Below, piece by piece: positions 1 through 9,296 of a DNA stretch of 64,000 nucleotides (the first letter of the stretch is position 1; each line of letters begins with the position of its first letter). Made by a program: the position numbers and the translations under genes. The stretch is taken from contig NZ_CP027792.1 in assembly GCF_003013695.1 (NCBI RefSeq), positions 1,570,501 through 1,634,500 on the forward strand. Direction: 5' to 3'. Below the pieces are notes generated by a model. That model did not search any database. It was not told the origin of the DNA and saw only the letters and a program-made list of their open reading frames with translations. This stretch comes from Pulveribacter suum. GTDB lineage: Bacteria; Pseudomonadota; Gammaproteobacteria; Burkholderiales; Burkholderiaceae_C.

Positions 1-159
1 GTCCACCAGGACGTTGCCCCACAGCACCAGCGCGTCGCGGCAGCCTTCGGCCAGCAGGCTGCGCTCCAGCGCCTCCTCTTCGTCGGGGGTCAGGGGATCG
101 ATATAGGCCTGCAGCTCGGGCAGGACGACGATGTCTTCGGGGGCAGTGGGAGGCGTCAT
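1..159 (-). CDS. ParB-like nuclease/partition domain protein (N-terminal part only)
   Basis: The gene enters from the left edge; only the first 53 codons are present, starting at the ATG complementary to 157-159. The visible residues include the stretch LPELQAYIDPLTPDEEEALE followed by a segment ending in LWGNVLVD, which is how the ParB/Srx-like N-terminal domain begins (a 'gn-LvDGHnR' nucleotide-binding motif would follow just outside the window). Such domains occur in chromosome/plasmid partition proteins and in small phage or plasmid replication proteins. Which of these it is cannot be decided from 53 residues. It is divergent from the chemoreceptor at 351. Confidence 0.6.
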   Translation of the reverse strand, partial: MTPPTAPEDIVVLPELQAYIDPLTPDEEEALERSLLAEGCRDALVLWGNVLVD

Positions 160-350
160 GGGCAGAAAAAAAGGCAGGCAGCGGGCGGGTGGCCGGGCCG
201 CTGCCGGGGCAAGCGGGAGAGAACCGTGCATTGTCCCGCCTCAACGCCAGGCCTGCTGGGGGGCGGTGCTTACCCTGATGGAAGGGGCGTTGGTTTTACA
301 TTCCAATACAGTTTTCCGCACGGTCGTACTTTTTTGGGTGGGGCAGGAAC

Positions 351-1970
351 ATGAAGCACATCAGCGTGACGCAGAAGCTGTGGCTGGGCGTGGGCGGCAT
401 CGTGCTGGGCGCGGTGGTCATCGTGGCGCTGGCGGGGCTGAACTCCGCGCGCCACCAGAAGACGCACGAGGAGCGCGACCGGCTGCTGTCGCAGCGCCTG
501 GAGCAGGCCACTCGCTGGAGCGCGCTGTCGCAGGTCAACGCGGTGCGCACCGAGGCCCTGGTGCTGGGCGAGGACGCGCAGGACGAGGCCGGCTTTGCCG
601 AGCAGATCGCCCGCACCTCTGGCGAGATCGACACGCTGGCCCAGTCCCTGCGCGCCACGGCGCAGGACGACGAGGACCGCCGCCGCCTGCAGGCGCTGGA
701 GGGCCTGCGCCAGGTCATGCGGGCCCAGCGCGCCCAGGCCGTGGCGCTGAAAGGGCAGGGCCAGACGAACTCGGCGCGCCAGCTGCTGCGCACGCAGTAC
801 CGCCAGGCAGCTGCCAGCTATCTGGCCGACCTGCAGGCCCTGGGCCGGCACCAGGCCGAGGGGCTGGCGCAGATGCGCGCGCAGATGGGTGCGGCGCGCC
901 AGGGCGTGGTGCGCGGGGCGGCGCTGAACATGGCGTTGTTGCTGCTGGCGGTGTCGGTGGGCGCGTGGCTGCTGATCAGCGGCATCCGCCGCTCGCTGGT
1001 GCAGGCCAATGCCGTGGCCGGGCAGATCGCCGCCGGCAACCTGGCTGTGCAGGTGGGCGCGCCGCGCATGGACGAGTTCGGCCGGCTGCTGTGCTCGCTG
1101 CAGGGCATGAGCGGCTCGCTGGGCGCCATGATCGGCGAGGTGCGCGACAGCGGCGACGCCATCGCCCTGGCCAGCGCCGAGATCGCCAGCGGCAACCAGG
1201 ACCTGTCGGAGCGCACCGAGCAGACCTCCAGCCACCTGCAGCAGGCCTCCAGCGCCATGCAGCAGCTCACCCGGACCTTGCAGACCACCGCCCAGGGCGC
1301 GCAGCAGGCGGCGGGCCTGGCGCAGCGGGCCTGCGCCGTGGCCCAGCGCGGCGGGCAGGAGGTGGGCGAGGTGGTGTCCACCATGAACGACATCCACGCC
1401 CGCAGCCAGAAGATCGCCGACATCACCGGGGTGATCGACTCCATCGCCTTCCAGACCAACATCCTGGCGCTGAATGCCGCGGTGGAGGCCGCCCGCGCCG
1501 GCGACTCCGGCCGGGGCTTTGCCGTGGTGGCCGCCGAGGTGCGCCAGCTCGCCCAGCGCAGCGCCCAGGCGGCGCGGGAGATCAAGCAGCTGATTCAGGA
1601 TTCGGTGGACCGGGCCGCCGACGGCGCCCGCCTGGTGCACAACGCCGGCGGCACCATGGCCGAGGTGGTGCGTGCCATCAGCGACGCCAGCAGCGTCATG
1701 GGCGACATCAACACCAGCGTGGCCGAGCAGCGCGACAGCATGGCGCAGGTCAACGACGCCGTGAGCGCCCTGGAGCGCATGACGCTGCAAAACGCCGCCC
1801 TGGTGGAGCAAAGCGCCGCCGCCGCGCACAGCATGCACCAGCAGTCCGAGCAGCTGCAGGCGCTGGTGCAGCGCTTTCACGTAGCGCAGGGGGCGGCCCC
1901 GGCGGGCGCCGCGCTGCAGCCGGCGCCGGCCATCGCTGCGCCGCGGCGGCGCCTGCTAGAGCTGGCCTGA
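351..1970 (+). CDS. Methyl-accepting chemotaxis protein
   Basis: Membrane chemoreceptor of 539 aa. A transmembrane helix near residues 10-31 is followed by a periplasmic four-helix-bundle-like sensor segment (about 35-185), a second membrane helix near 190-212, a HAMP linker and the cytoplasmic signalling hairpin. The conserved hairpin tip is visible from Asp363 ([20 protein letters not shown]), the part that contacts CheA and CheW. The ligand cannot be read from the sequence. The C-terminus ends in a basic/leucine stretch and lacks the NWETF-type pentapeptide that tethers CheR/CheB in some receptors. No che genes are nearby, so it is an orphan receptor. The start ATG follows a GGGGCAGGAAC stretch that gives a weak ribosome binding site. 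Confidence 0.93.
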   Translation: MKHISVTQKLWLGVGGIVLGAVVIVALAGLNSARHQKTHEERDRLLSQRLEQATRWSALSQVNAVRTEALVLGEDAQDEAGFAEQIARTSGEIDTLAQSLRATAQDDEDRRRLQALEGLRQVMRAQRAQAVALKGQGQTNSARQLLRTQYRQAAASYLADLQALGRHQAEGLAQMRAQMGAARQGVVRGAALNMALLLLAVSVGAWLLISGIRRSLVQANAVAGQIAAGNLAVQVGAPRMDEFGRLLCSLQGMSGSLGAMIGEVRDSGDAIALASAEIASGNQDLSERTEQTSSHLQQASSAMQQLTRTLQTTAQGAQQAAGLAQRACAVAQRGGQEVGEVVSTMNDIHARSQKIADITGVIDSIAFQTNILALNAAVEAARAGDSGRGFAVVAAEVRQLAQRSAQAAREIKQLIQDSVDRAADGARLVHNAGGTMAEVVRAISDASSVMGDINTSVAEQRDSMAQVNDAVSALERMTLQNAALVEQSAAAAHSMHQQSEQLQALVQRFHVAQGAAPAGAALQPAPAIAAPRRRLLELA

Positions 1971-1974
1971 CGGG

Positions 1975-2043
1975 TTTTAGGTGTTTTCGGGCTCTAGCCC
2001 AATGGGGACAAGCGCCAGCAGCTATCAAACTTGCAGCAAGCGG
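1975..2043. repeat. Short palindromic repeat copy (Comamonadaceae-type)
   Basis: Contains AAGCGCCAGCAGCTATCAAA at 2010-2029, a variant of the dispersed palindrome of this window. It lies between the convergent chemoreceptor and trhP genes, and its TATCA segment supplies the TGA stop codon of trhP (2025-2027 on the complement). Confidence 0.7.
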
Positions 2044-3398
2044 GCGATCAGCGCGCCCTCTACCGGCCCCTGCATGGGAATGCGCACGCGCACCGGGCTG
2101 CCCTGGGCGACCTGCACCGGCTCGCCTTCCAGGTTGAACATCTGCTCCAGCCGGATCTGCCGGTTGCCGCTGGGGTGGATGACCTCCAGCGTGTCGCCGA
2201 CCGAGAAGCGGTTTTTCGTCTCCACCTCGGCCATGCCCTCCGCAAAGCCGCGCACTTCCCCCACGAAATGGGCCCGGTGCAGCACGCTGTTGCCGGTCTC
2301 GTAGTTCTGGTAGTCGTTGGCCGGGCGGCGCTCCAGCAGGCCGCCGGTGTAGCCCCGGTTGGCCAGGCCTTCCAGGTCGGTGATGAGCGCCGGATTGAAC
2401 GGCCGGCCGGCCACCGCGTCATCGATGGCGCGGCGATAGACCTGGGCGGTGCGGGCCACGTAGTACAGGCTCTTGGTGCGGCCCTCGATCTTGAGCGAAT
2501 CGACGCCGATCCTGACCAGCCGCTCCACGTGCTCCACGGCGCGCAGGTCCTTGCTGTTCATGATGTAGGTGCCGTGCTCGTCCTCCATGATGGGCATGTG
2601 CTCGCCGGGGCGGCCCATCTCTTCGAGCAGATAGACCTGGTCCGCCTTGGGGTGGCGCTGGCCGCTGCCGCAAGTGCTGGTGAACTGGCTGTCGGCCTCC
2701 TCGCGCGCCTGGGCAAAGTCGAAACCCTTGTCCATGCCGCTGGCCAGAGCCTCGCCGGTGTTGGGGTCCACCTGCGCGTCGTGGGTCTTGTATTCCCAGC
2801 GGCAGGCGTTGGTGCAGGTGCCCTGGTTGGGGTCGCGGCGGTTGAAGTAGCCGCTCAGCAGGCACCGGCCCGAGTAGGCGATGCACAGCGCGCCGTGCAC
2901 GAACACCTCCAGCTCCATGTCCGGGCATTCCTGGCGGATCTTCTCGATCTCGTCGAGCGACAGCTCGCGCGACAGGATGATGCGCGACACGCCCATCTTC
3001 TGCCAGAACTTCACCGTCGCCCAGTTGGTGGTGTTGGCCTGCACCGAAAGGTGCACCTCGGTCTCGGGCCACTTCTCCTTGACCATCATGATCAGGCCCG
3101 GGTCGGCCATGATGAAGGCGTCGGGTTGGCAGGCGATGACCGGCTCGATGTCGCGCAGGTAGGTGCGCACCTTGTCGTTGTGCGCGATCAGGTTGCTGGT
3201 GACGAAGAACTTCTTGCCGCGCGCGTGCGCCTCGGCAATGCCCTGGGCGATCTGCTCCAGGCGGAATTCGTTGTTGCGTGCGCGCAAGCTGTAGCGCGGC
3301 TGGCCGGCATAGACGGCGTCGGCGCCGAAGTCATACGCCGCGCGCATCTTGTCCAGCGAGCCGGCGGGCAGCAGCAGTTCGGGGCTTTTCAGGGTCAT
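2025..3398 (-). CDS. trhP: tRNA uridine-34 hydroxylation protein TrhP (YegQ, peptidase U32 family)
   Basis: Protein of 457 aa that matches E. coli YegQ/TrhP from end to end: the start SPELLLPAGSLDKMRAAYDFGADAVYAG, then QPRYSLRARNNEF, the conserved ILSRELSLDEIEKIR, and the cysteine cluster VHGALCIAYSGRCLLSGYFNRRDPNQGTCTNACRW that is the U32 signature and iron-sulfur ligand set. Family knowledge: TrhP works from prephenate in forming 5-hydroxyuridine at the wobble position of several tRNAs, the first step to cmo5U/mo5U. Compared with E. coli there is a longer, divergent insert around residues 205-240 (GEALASGMDKGFDFAQ...). The gene ends inside a dispersed palindrome that provides its stop codon. 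Confidence 0.93.
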   Translation of the reverse strand: MTLKSPELLLPAGSLDKMRAAYDFGADAVYAGQPRYSLRARNNEFRLEQIAQGIAEAHARGKKFFVTSNLIAHNDKVRTYLRDIEPVIACQPDAFIMADPGLIMMVKEKWPETEVHLSVQANTTNWATVKFWQKMGVSRIILSRELSLDEIEKIRQECPDMELEVFVHGALCIAYSGRCLLSGYFNRRDPNQGTCTNACRWEYKTHDAQVDPNTGEALASGMDKGFDFAQAREEADSQFTSTCGSGQRHPKADQVYLLEEMGRPGEHMPIMEDEHGTYIMNSKDLRAVEHVERLVRIGVDSLKIEGRTKSLYYVARTAQVYRRAIDDAVAGRPFNPALITDLEGLANRGYTGGLLERRPANDYQNYETGNSVLHRAHFVGEVRGFAEGMAEVETKNRFSVGDTLEVIHPSGNRQIRLEQMFNLEGEPVQVAQGSPVRVRIPMQGPVEGALIARLLQV

Positions 3399-3461
3399 GG
3401 GGCGCGATTTTCGTCGAAGCGCCAGGGCGGGCGCGCGGCGCGGTTAATTCCCCACGGCCTT

Positions 3462-3527
3462 TGTTGCTACAAAAACAATAGCTGCCAGCGCTTGACTCAT
3501 AAGCGTCAAAGGCTGATTTGGCAGCTA
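3462..3527. repeat. Short palindromic repeat copy
   Basis: Runs from a TTGTTGCTACAAAAACAA stretch through ATAGCTGCCAGCGCTTGA, AAGCGTCAAAGGC and TTTGGCAGCTA. It separates trhP from regA, and its final AGCTA supplies the TAG stop of regA at 3525-3527 (complement). Confidence 0.8.
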
Positions 3528-4064
3528 AACCCGCCGCTTGTCCAGCTTGCGCGTGAGGGTGCGCCGGTGCATCCCCAAGCGCCGCGCGGCCTCGGAGATG
3601 TTGAAGCCGGTCTCGGCCAGCACCTCGTGGATGCGCTCCCACTCCAGCGTCTTGATGGAGCTGGTGCGGTTGGTGAGCTCCACCTCGGTGTCGCCTTCGG
3701 TGCGGGCGAAGGCGGCCTCGATGTCGTCGGTGTTGGAGGGTTTGGCCAGGTACTGGCAGGCGCCCAGCTTGATGGCCTCGACGGCGGTGGCGATGCTGGC
3801 AAAGCCGGTGAGCACGACGATCAGCATGTCGGGCCAGGCCGCATGCAGGGCCTGCACGCAGGCCAGGCCCGTGGCCTCGCCGCGCAGCTTCAAATCCACC
3901 ACCGCGTGGCTGGGCGAGTGCTCGGCCAGCAGTTGCTGCACCTCGGCCAGGCTGGCGGCGTGCAGCACGCGCCAGCCGCGCCGCTCGAACGAGCGCGCCA
4001 GGGTGCGCGCGAAGGCTTCGTCGTCCTCCACGATCAGCAGCAGGCGGTCCTCAGGGGTGTCCAT
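3525..4064 (-). CDS. regA: Redox response regulator of the RegA/PrrA/ActR family
   Basis: Response regulator of 179 aa. Receiver domain residues 7-120: acidic pocket EDD near 13-15, phospho-acceptor Asp57 (AVVDLKL), Thr86 (VLTG), Lys108 (YLAKPS). The C-terminal Fis-type helix-turn-helix at about 152-176 (FNISEAARRLGMHRRTLTRK) is nearly identical to that of RegA/PrrA. These regulators control respiratory and redox genes in response to the partner kinase. The proline linker typical of Rhodobacter RegA is not obvious. It starts 12 nt after the regB stop, as the last gene of the cyo-SURF1-regB-regA unit, suggesting it may regulate the oxidase genes upstream. The pair is called RoxSR in some betaproteobacteria and pseudomonads. 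Confidence 0.88.
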   Translation of the reverse strand: MDTPEDRLLLIVEDDEAFARTLARSFERRGWRVLHAASLAEVQQLLAEHSPSHAVVDLKLRGEATGLACVQALHAAWPDMLIVVLTGFASIATAVEAIKLGACQYLAKPSNTDDIEAAFARTEGDTEVELTNRTSSIKTLEWERIHEVLAETGFNISEAARRLGMHRRTLTRKLDKRRV

Positions 4065-4075
4065 GGGCGGATTAT

Positions 4076-5398
4076 CTAGAGCGCAACGGCGGCCAGCGGC
4101 AGCGTGATGGTGACGCGGGCGCCGCCGCCGGGCAGGTTGCCGGCCTGCAGCCGCCCGCCCAGGGTGCGCGCCACCTGCATCGCCAGGAACAGGCCCAGGC
4201 CGCTGCCGGCGCGGCCCTTGCTGGAGTGGTAGGGCTTGCCCAGCTGGCGCAGGATGTCGGGGGCAAAGCCGGGGCCGCGGTCGGTCACGGTGATGCACAG
4301 CGTCTGGCCGCCCTCGCCGCAGGACTCGGCCGCCAGGCCCACCCAGTCGGGTGAGGCCTCGCGGGCATTGTCCAGCACGCTGAACACCATTTGCTCCAGC
4401 GTCGCGTCGGCCACCATGGCGCGGTCGGGCGCGAAGCGGTTGTCGTAGAAGAAGTCGGGCATGGAGCGGGTGGCACGCCACTCGGCCACCAGCGAGTCGA
4501 GAAAGCGCCAGACGGTGGTCTGCGCCGAGGCCTCGCCGCGCGCTTCGCCGGCCGACAGCAAGATGCCGCTGACGATGGCCTTGCAGCGCTGCACCTGGGT
4601 CTGCATTTCCGCCACGTCCTGCTGCAGCTGGGCGTCGCGCGCCAGCTGCGGGTCGTGCTGCCAGTCGCCCAGGATGACGGCCAGGGTGGACAGCGGCGTG
4701 CCCAGCTCGTGCGCCGCGCCGGAGGCCAGCAGGCCCATGCGCACGACGTGGTCCTCTTCGGCCGCGCGCTGGCGGATGGCGGCCAGGCGCGCGTCGCGCT
4801 GGCGCAGGTTGCGCCCGATGCGGCTCATGAAGACGGCGACCAGCGCCGCGTTCAGCACAAAGCACGCCAGCAGGCCCAGCACATAGGGGCTGGCCAGGCC
4901 GCGCGAGAAGTCGATGGACAGCGGCAGCGGCAGGTGAAAGCGCGTCAGCAGCGCCACGCACAGCGTGGTCACGGCCACCAGCGTCCACACGTGCCGGCTG
5001 CGCAGCAGCGCCGCGCCCAGGGTGACCTGCAGCAGGTACAGGAAGATGAAGGGGTTGCCCGCGCCGCCGCTCAGGTACAGCTGCACGGTGAGCACCGCCA
5101 CGTCCACCAGCAGGGCCAGCAGCAGCTCCACCGGCCGCACGCGCAGGCCCAGGCGCCAGCGCAGCCAGCTCGCGCCGTTGTAGGCCGCCAGGCAGGCGAC
5201 GACCAGCAGCATCTCGGCCAGCGGCAGCCGCAGCGCCAGGCTGTAGTGCGCCACCTCGATGGTGAAGACCTGGCCGATCACGGCGAACCAGCGCAGCTGG
5301 ATCAGCTGCTGCAGGTTCTTCAGGCCCGCGGCCGCGTCGGCCGAGCGAGCCTTGTGCGCGGGGGCGGCGGTGGCAGGTGGGGCGGGGTGTTCGCTCAT
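4076..5398 (-). CDS. regB: Quinone/redox-sensing histidine kinase RegB/PrrB
   Basis: Membrane sensor kinase of 440 aa with about six transmembrane segments in residues 30-195. The RegB quinone-binding motif GGxxNPF is present as GGAGNPF at 111-117. The H-box GAAHELGTPLSTLA carries phospho-acceptor His230. Cys272 in VQRCKAIV corresponds to the redox-active cysteine of Rhodobacter RegB. N, G1 and G2 boxes follow (LDNAREA near 344, DRGPGF near 373, GSGLGLFLA near 399). Family role: autophosphorylates under reduced quinone pool and phosphorylates RegA. Its ATG overlaps the SURF1 stop as ATGA. Together with the quinol oxidase genes in the same operon this suggests feedback between ubiquinol oxidation and gene expression. 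Confidence 0.92.
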   Translation of the reverse strand: MSEHPAPPATAAPAHKARSADAAAGLKNLQQLIQLRWFAVIGQVFTIEVAHYSLALRLPLAEMLLVVACLAAYNGASWLRWRLGLRVRPVELLLALLVDVAVLTVQLYLSGGAGNPFIFLYLLQVTLGAALLRSRHVWTLVAVTTLCVALLTRFHLPLPLSIDFSRGLASPYVLGLLACFVLNAALVAVFMSRIGRNLRQRDARLAAIRQRAAEEDHVVRMGLLASGAAHELGTPLSTLAVILGDWQHDPQLARDAQLQQDVAEMQTQVQRCKAIVSGILLSAGEARGEASAQTTVWRFLDSLVAEWRATRSMPDFFYDNRFAPDRAMVADATLEQMVFSVLDNAREASPDWVGLAAESCGEGGQTLCITVTDRGPGFAPDILRQLGKPYHSSKGRAGSGLGLFLAMQVARTLGGRLQAGNLPGGGARVTITLPLAAVAL

Positions 5399-6204
5399 CG
5401 GTGGTGGCGAGCGCGCAGGCGAAGCTCGTAGCGTGCCACGAGGACGGCCGCGCCCAGCACCATGGCCGCCAAACCCCACCAGGTGAAGACATACACCAGG
5501 TGGCTGTTGTGGAACTGCACCACGGTCAGGCCCGGGCGCGGCCAGGGGCCGTCGCCGGCGGCGGCGGGCTGCGCGGCGGCGCGCAGGTCGGGAATGCCGG
5601 CGTCGATGAAGAAGGGCGCGGCATCGGCCAGCCCCTGCGCCTGGGCGATGCCGGCCACGTCGCGCGAATGCCAGCGGCCCTCGGCGGGCGCGTTGCGGCG
5701 CAGAAAGCCGCCGCCGGGCTCGCTCATGCGCAGCAGGCCGGTGACCTGGGCGGGGGCGCCTTCGCCTTGCTGGGCCAGCGGGTCGCGTGCCGGCCACTGG
5801 GCGCGCAGCGTGTCGGGAATGAAGCCGCGGTTGACCAGCACCTGGCCGCCGTCCGCCAGCGCCAGGGGCGTCAGCACCCACCAGCCGGCGCCCAGCTCGG
5901 TGGTGGCCTGGGTCAGCACGGTCTTGGCCGCCAGCCAGCGGCCCTGCACCTGCACGGGCAGGTATTCGTGGTCGGTGGCGTTGGCCTGCGGCCACTGGCC
6001 GCGCGGGGGCAGGGTGGCGGGGGCGGCGTGCAGGCGCTGCTGCACCCGCTCGATCAGCGCCAGCTTCCAGACGCGACGCTCGGCCTGCCACCCGCCCAGC
6101 GCGGCGAACAGGGCGAACAGGCCGGCCCCGGCCAGCGCCAGCAGGGCCAGCGCGAAGGCGGAGCGCGGCCTGCCGGCGGGCGCGCTGGAGGGCGGTTCGG
6201 TCAA
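5395..6204 (-). CDS. SURF1 family cytochrome oxidase assembly protein
   Basis: SURF1-type protein of 269 aa with the family architecture: an N-terminal membrane helix (about residues 15-35, ending in LGGWQAERRVWK), a soluble intermembrane/periplasmic domain containing YLPVQVQGRW, GWWVLTPLALADGGQVLVNRGFIP, and a C-terminal membrane helix (HLVYVFTWWGLAAMVL). Family role: helps heme insertion into subunit I of heme-copper oxidases. Here it is embedded in a quinol-oxidase operon, the class sometimes called Surf1q. The best start is a TTG at 6202-6204 that overlaps the cyoD stop as TTGA; no ATG exists at the N-terminus of the conserved region, so the start is inferred from spacing. Stop overlaps the regB start. 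Confidence 0.88.
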   Translation of the reverse strand: MTEPPSSAPAGRPRSAFALALLALAGAGLFALFAALGGWQAERRVWKLALIERVQQRLHAAPATLPPRGQWPQANATDHEYLPVQVQGRWLAAKTVLTQATTELGAGWWVLTPLALADGGQVLVNRGFIPDTLRAQWPARDPLAQQGEGAPAQVTGLLRMSEPGGGFLRRNAPAEGRWHSRDVAGIAQAQGLADAAPFFIDAGIPDLRAAAQPAAAGDGPWPRPGLTVVQFHNSHLVYVFTWWGLAAMVLGAAVLVARYELRLRARHHR

Positions 6205-6638
6205 GGCGTGGCGGTGTGGCCGTGCGGGGCCGCGGGCTGCATGGCCATCGGGTTGGCGTGGTCCGGCATCATGTGGGCGTTCATGTGGAACATGACCCAC
6301 AGCGTGCCGGCGATGGTCACGCCCACGAAGATCACGGCGAAGATGGTGGACAGCAGCGTCCAGCCGCCCTGGACCTTGCCGTTCATGTGCAGGAAATACA
6401 CCATGTGCACGACGATCTGCACGGCCGCCAGCACGCCCAGCACCACCACCAGCGTGGCGCGGTTCTGGATGACGCCGGCCATGACCAGCCAGAAGGGGAT
6501 CACCGTCAGGATGACGGCCAGCACGAAGCCGCGGACGTAGTCGGACATGCTGACGTGCAGGTCGTCGCCGTCGTGGTGCCCGTCGTGGTGCTCGCCATGA
6601 GGCGTGTCGTGGGCAGGATGAAGTTGTTGTGCGCGCAT
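6201..6638 (-). CDS. cyoD: Cytochrome bo3 ubiquinol oxidase subunit IV
   Basis: Small membrane protein of 145 aa. A histidine-rich N-terminus (GEHHDGHHDGDDLH) precedes three transmembrane segments at about 35-55, 62-82 and 93-115, with the conserved PFWLVMAG and QIVVHMVYFLHMN motifs of CyoD. It stabilises the CuB/heme o3 subunit rather than doing catalysis. The C-terminal tail (HAHMMPDHANPMAMQ) is longer than in E. coli CyoD and again rich in His and Met, which might bind copper; that is inference. Starts six bases after the cyoC stop. Confidence 0.93.
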   Translation of the reverse strand: MRAQQLHPAHDTPHGEHHDGHHDGDDLHVSMSDYVRGFVLAVILTVIPFWLVMAGVIQNRATLVVVLGVLAAVQIVVHMVYFLHMNGKVQGGWTLLSTIFAVIFVGVTIAGTLWVMFHMNAHMMPDHANPMAMQPAAPHGHTATP

Positions 6639-6643
6639 GATGC

Positions 6644-7282
6644 TTACAGCACTCCCATCAGGTACACGAAGGTGAACACACCCACCCAGACCACGTCCAG
6701 GAAGTGCCAGAACATGGACAGGCAGTTGACGCGGCGCACGTTGGCGGGGGTCAGCCCATGCTTGGAGATCTGGATCATCAGCGTGATGAGCCAGATGATG
6801 CCGAAGGTCACGTGCAGGCCGTGCGTACCCACCAGCGTGAAGAACGCGGACAGGAAGGCGCTGGTCTGCGGCGTGGCGCCGGCGTGAATCAGGTGGGCGA
6901 ACTCGTACAGCTCCACCCCCAGGAAGGCCAGGCCCAGCACGCCGGTGACGGCTAGCCAGGTCAGCGTGCCGCCCACGTTCTTTGCCTGCTTTTGCAGCAT
7001 GGCAAAGCCAAAGGTGATGGACGACAGCAGCAGGAAGGCCGTGTTGATGGCCACCAGCTTCAGGTCGAACAGCTCGGCGCCCGTGGGGCCGCCGGCATAG
7101 GCCCGGCCCAGCACCCCGTAGGTGGCGAACAGGGCGGCGAAGATGAGCACGTCGCTCATCAGGTACAGCCAAAAGCCCAGCGAGGTGCCGTTTTGCGGGT
7201 GCGGCTCGTGCGCCAGGTGGTACTGGCGCGGCGCGGCGGCAGCGCCAGCGCCGCCGGCGTGGTTCAAGGTGACGTCAGACAT
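6644..7282 (-). CDS. cyoC: Cytochrome bo3 ubiquinol oxidase subunit III
   Basis: Subunit III, 212 aa with five predicted membrane helices. Conserved features include the N-terminal [20 protein letters not shown], the [16 protein letters not shown] acidic helix (FLGVELYEF), [14 protein letters not shown] and the final [19 protein letters not shown], all typical of CyoC/COX3. It forms part of the proton-pumping quinol oxidase. The start overlaps the end of cyoB by 8 bp, consistent with translational coupling. Confidence 0.95.
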   Translation of the reverse strand: MSDVTLNHAGGAGAAAAPRQYHLAHEPHPQNGTSLGFWLYLMSDVLIFAALFATYGVLGRAYAGGPTGAELFDLKLVAINTAFLLLSSITFGFAMLQKQAKNVGGTLTWLAVTGVLGLAFLGVELYEFAHLIHAGATPQTSAFLSAFFTLVGTHGLHVTFGIIWLITLMIQISKHGLTPANVRRVNCLSMFWHFLDVVWVGVFTFVYLMGVL

Positions 7283-9281
7283 GCGATGCGGCGGCCAGTT
7301 GCTGGGTGCGCGACTCTTCCACGGCAGCCACTTCGGCCGCGGGGATGTAGTAGTCGCGCTGGTAGTTGAAGGTGTGCACGATGGTGGCCACGATGATGGC
7401 GGCCAGCGAGCCGATGGCCAGCGGCCACATGTGCCAGATCATGGCGAAGCCAAACAGCGTGGACAGCATGGCGATGACGAAGCCCGCGCCGGTGTTGGCC
7501 GGCATGTGGATGGGCGCGAAGCCCGCCAGCGGCCGGCGGTAGCCATGCTTCTTCATGTCCCACCAGGCGTCGATCTCGTACGCCACGGGCGTGAAGGCGA
7601 AGTTGTACTGCGGCGGGGGCGAGGAGGTGGCCCATTCCAGCGTGCGGGCATCCCAGGGGTCGCCCGTCACGTCGCGCAGCTCGCTCCTGCGCTGGTAGCT
7701 GACGAACAGCTGCACGAAGAAGCAGGCGATGCCGATGGCGATCAGCACGGCGCCGAAGGCGGCGACCACGAACCAGATCTGCAGGGAGGAGTCCTCGAAG
7801 TGGTTCACGCGGCGCGTCACGCCCATCAGGCCCAGGATGTACAGCGGCATGAACGCCACCCAGAAGCCCACCAGCCAGAACCAGAAGGAGGCGCGGCCCC
7901 AGGACTCGACCAGGCGGTAGCCGAAGGCCTTGGGAAACCAGTAGTTGATGCCCGCGAACACCGCAAACACCACGCCGCCGATGATCACGTTGTGGAAGTG
8001 GGCGATCAGGAACAGCGAGTTGTGCAGCACGAAGTCGGCCGGCGGCACGGCCAGCAGCACGCCCGTCATGCCGCCGATGGCGAACGTCACCATGAAGCCG
8101 ATGGTCCACAGCATGGGCACCGTGAAGCGGATGCGGCCCTTGTACATGGTGAACAGCCAGTTGAAGATCTTGGCGCCCGTCGGGATCGAGATGATCATCG
8201 TGGTGATGCCGAAGAACGTGTTCACCGTGGCGCCCGAGCCCATGGTGAAGAAGTGGTGCAGCCACACCAGGTACGACAGCAGCGTGATGACCACCGTGGC
8301 ATAGACCATGGAGGTGTAGCCGAACAGGCGCTTCCTGGTGAAGGTGGGCACGATCTCGGAGTACACGCCAAAGGCCGGCAGCACCAGGATGTAGACCTCC
8401 GGGTGGCCCCAGATCCAGATCAGGTTCACGTACAGCATGGAGTTGCCCCCCAGGTCGTTCGTGAAGAAGTTGGTGCCCAGGTAGCGGTCCAGGCTCATCA
8501 GCACCAGCGCGGCCGTCAGCACCGGGAACGACGCCACGATCAGCGCATTGGTGCACAGGGCCGTCCAGGTGAAGATGGGCATCTTCATGAGCGTCATGCC
8601 CGGCGCGCGCATCTTGATGATGGTGACGATCAGATTGATGCCCGACAGCGTCGTGCCCACCCCCGCCACCTGCAGGCCCCAGATGTAGTAGTCCAGCCCC
8701 ACGCCGGGGCTCTGCGCCCCCAGGTTGGATAGTGCCAGCCAGCCGGAGGTGGAGAACTCGCCCAGGAACAGCGACATCATGACCAGCACGGCGCCGCCGG
8801 TGGTCATCCAGAAGCTGAAGTTGTTCAGGAACGGGAAGGACACGTCGCGCGCGCCGATCTGCAGCGGCACCAGGTAGTTCATCAGCCCGGTGACGAAGGG
8901 CATGGCCACGAAGAAGATCATGATCACGCCGTGGGCGGTGAAGATCTGGTCGTAGTGGTGCGGCGGCAGGTAGCCCATGCTCTCGCCGAAGGCCATGGAC
9001 TGCTGCAGCCGCATCATGATCGCGTCGGCAAAGCCGCGCAGGAACATGACCAGGCCCAGGATCATGTACATGATGCCGATCTTCTTGTGGTCGATGGAGC
9101 AGATCCAGTCGCGCCACAGCGGCGTCCACAGGCGGTACCTGCTCAGGCCGGCCAGCACGACCAGGCCGCCCAGCACCACGGCGATGAAGGTCCACAGCAA
9201 GATGGGCTCGTGCGCCATGGGGACGGAATCCCACGTGACGCGGCCCAGCAACCAGTGGTTGGGAGTCATTTGTTCAGGCAT
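7275..9281 (-). CDS. cyoB: Cytochrome bo3 ubiquinol oxidase subunit I
   Basis: Catalytic subunit of 668 aa, the usual CyoB length. All metal ligands are visible: low-spin heme ligands His117 (FTAHGVIM) and His430, CuB ligands His293 (WGHPEVYIL, with the cross-linked Tyr297) and His342-His343 (WLHHFFTMG), and heme o3 ligand His428 ([12 protein letters not shown]). The enzyme oxidises ubiquinol and reduces oxygen to water while pumping protons. About 15 transmembrane segments are expected. It starts 15 nt after the cyoA stop. Nothing is missing relative to the family, so the oxidase should be active. Confidence 0.97.
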   Translation of the reverse strand: MPEQMTPNHWLLGRVTWDSVPMAHEPILLWTFIAVVLGGLVVLAGLSRYRLWTPLWRDWICSIDHKKIGIMYMILGLVMFLRGFADAIMMRLQQSMAFGESMGYLPPHHYDQIFTAHGVIMIFFVAMPFVTGLMNYLVPLQIGARDVSFPFLNNFSFWMTTGGAVLVMMSLFLGEFSTSGWLALSNLGAQSPGVGLDYYIWGLQVAGVGTTLSGINLIVTIIKMRAPGMTLMKMPIFTWTALCTNALIVASFPVLTAALVLMSLDRYLGTNFFTNDLGGNSMLYVNLIWIWGHPEVYILVLPAFGVYSEIVPTFTRKRLFGYTSMVYATVVITLLSYLVWLHHFFTMGSGATVNTFFGITTMIISIPTGAKIFNWLFTMYKGRIRFTVPMLWTIGFMVTFAIGGMTGVLLAVPPADFVLHNSLFLIAHFHNVIIGGVVFAVFAGINYWFPKAFGYRLVESWGRASFWFWLVGFWVAFMPLYILGLMGVTRRVNHFEDSSLQIWFVVAAFGAVLIAIGIACFFVQLFVSYQRRSELRDVTGDPWDARTLEWATSSPPPQYNFAFTPVAYEIDAWWDMKKHGYRRPLAGFAPIHMPANTGAGFVIAMLSTLFGFAMIWHMWPLAIGSLAAIIVATIVHTFNYQRDYYIPAAEVAAVEESRTQQLAAASHV

Positions 9282-9296
9282 GTCGAATCTCGGGGG

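Noticed and set aside
4391..5431. Long open frame antisense to regB
   Set aside because: Low-complexity Ala/Gln/Arg product, typical of the antisense frame of a GC-rich gene; regB itself is fully conserved here. The same applies to other long antisense frames, e.g. 7122-8732 and 8931-10397.
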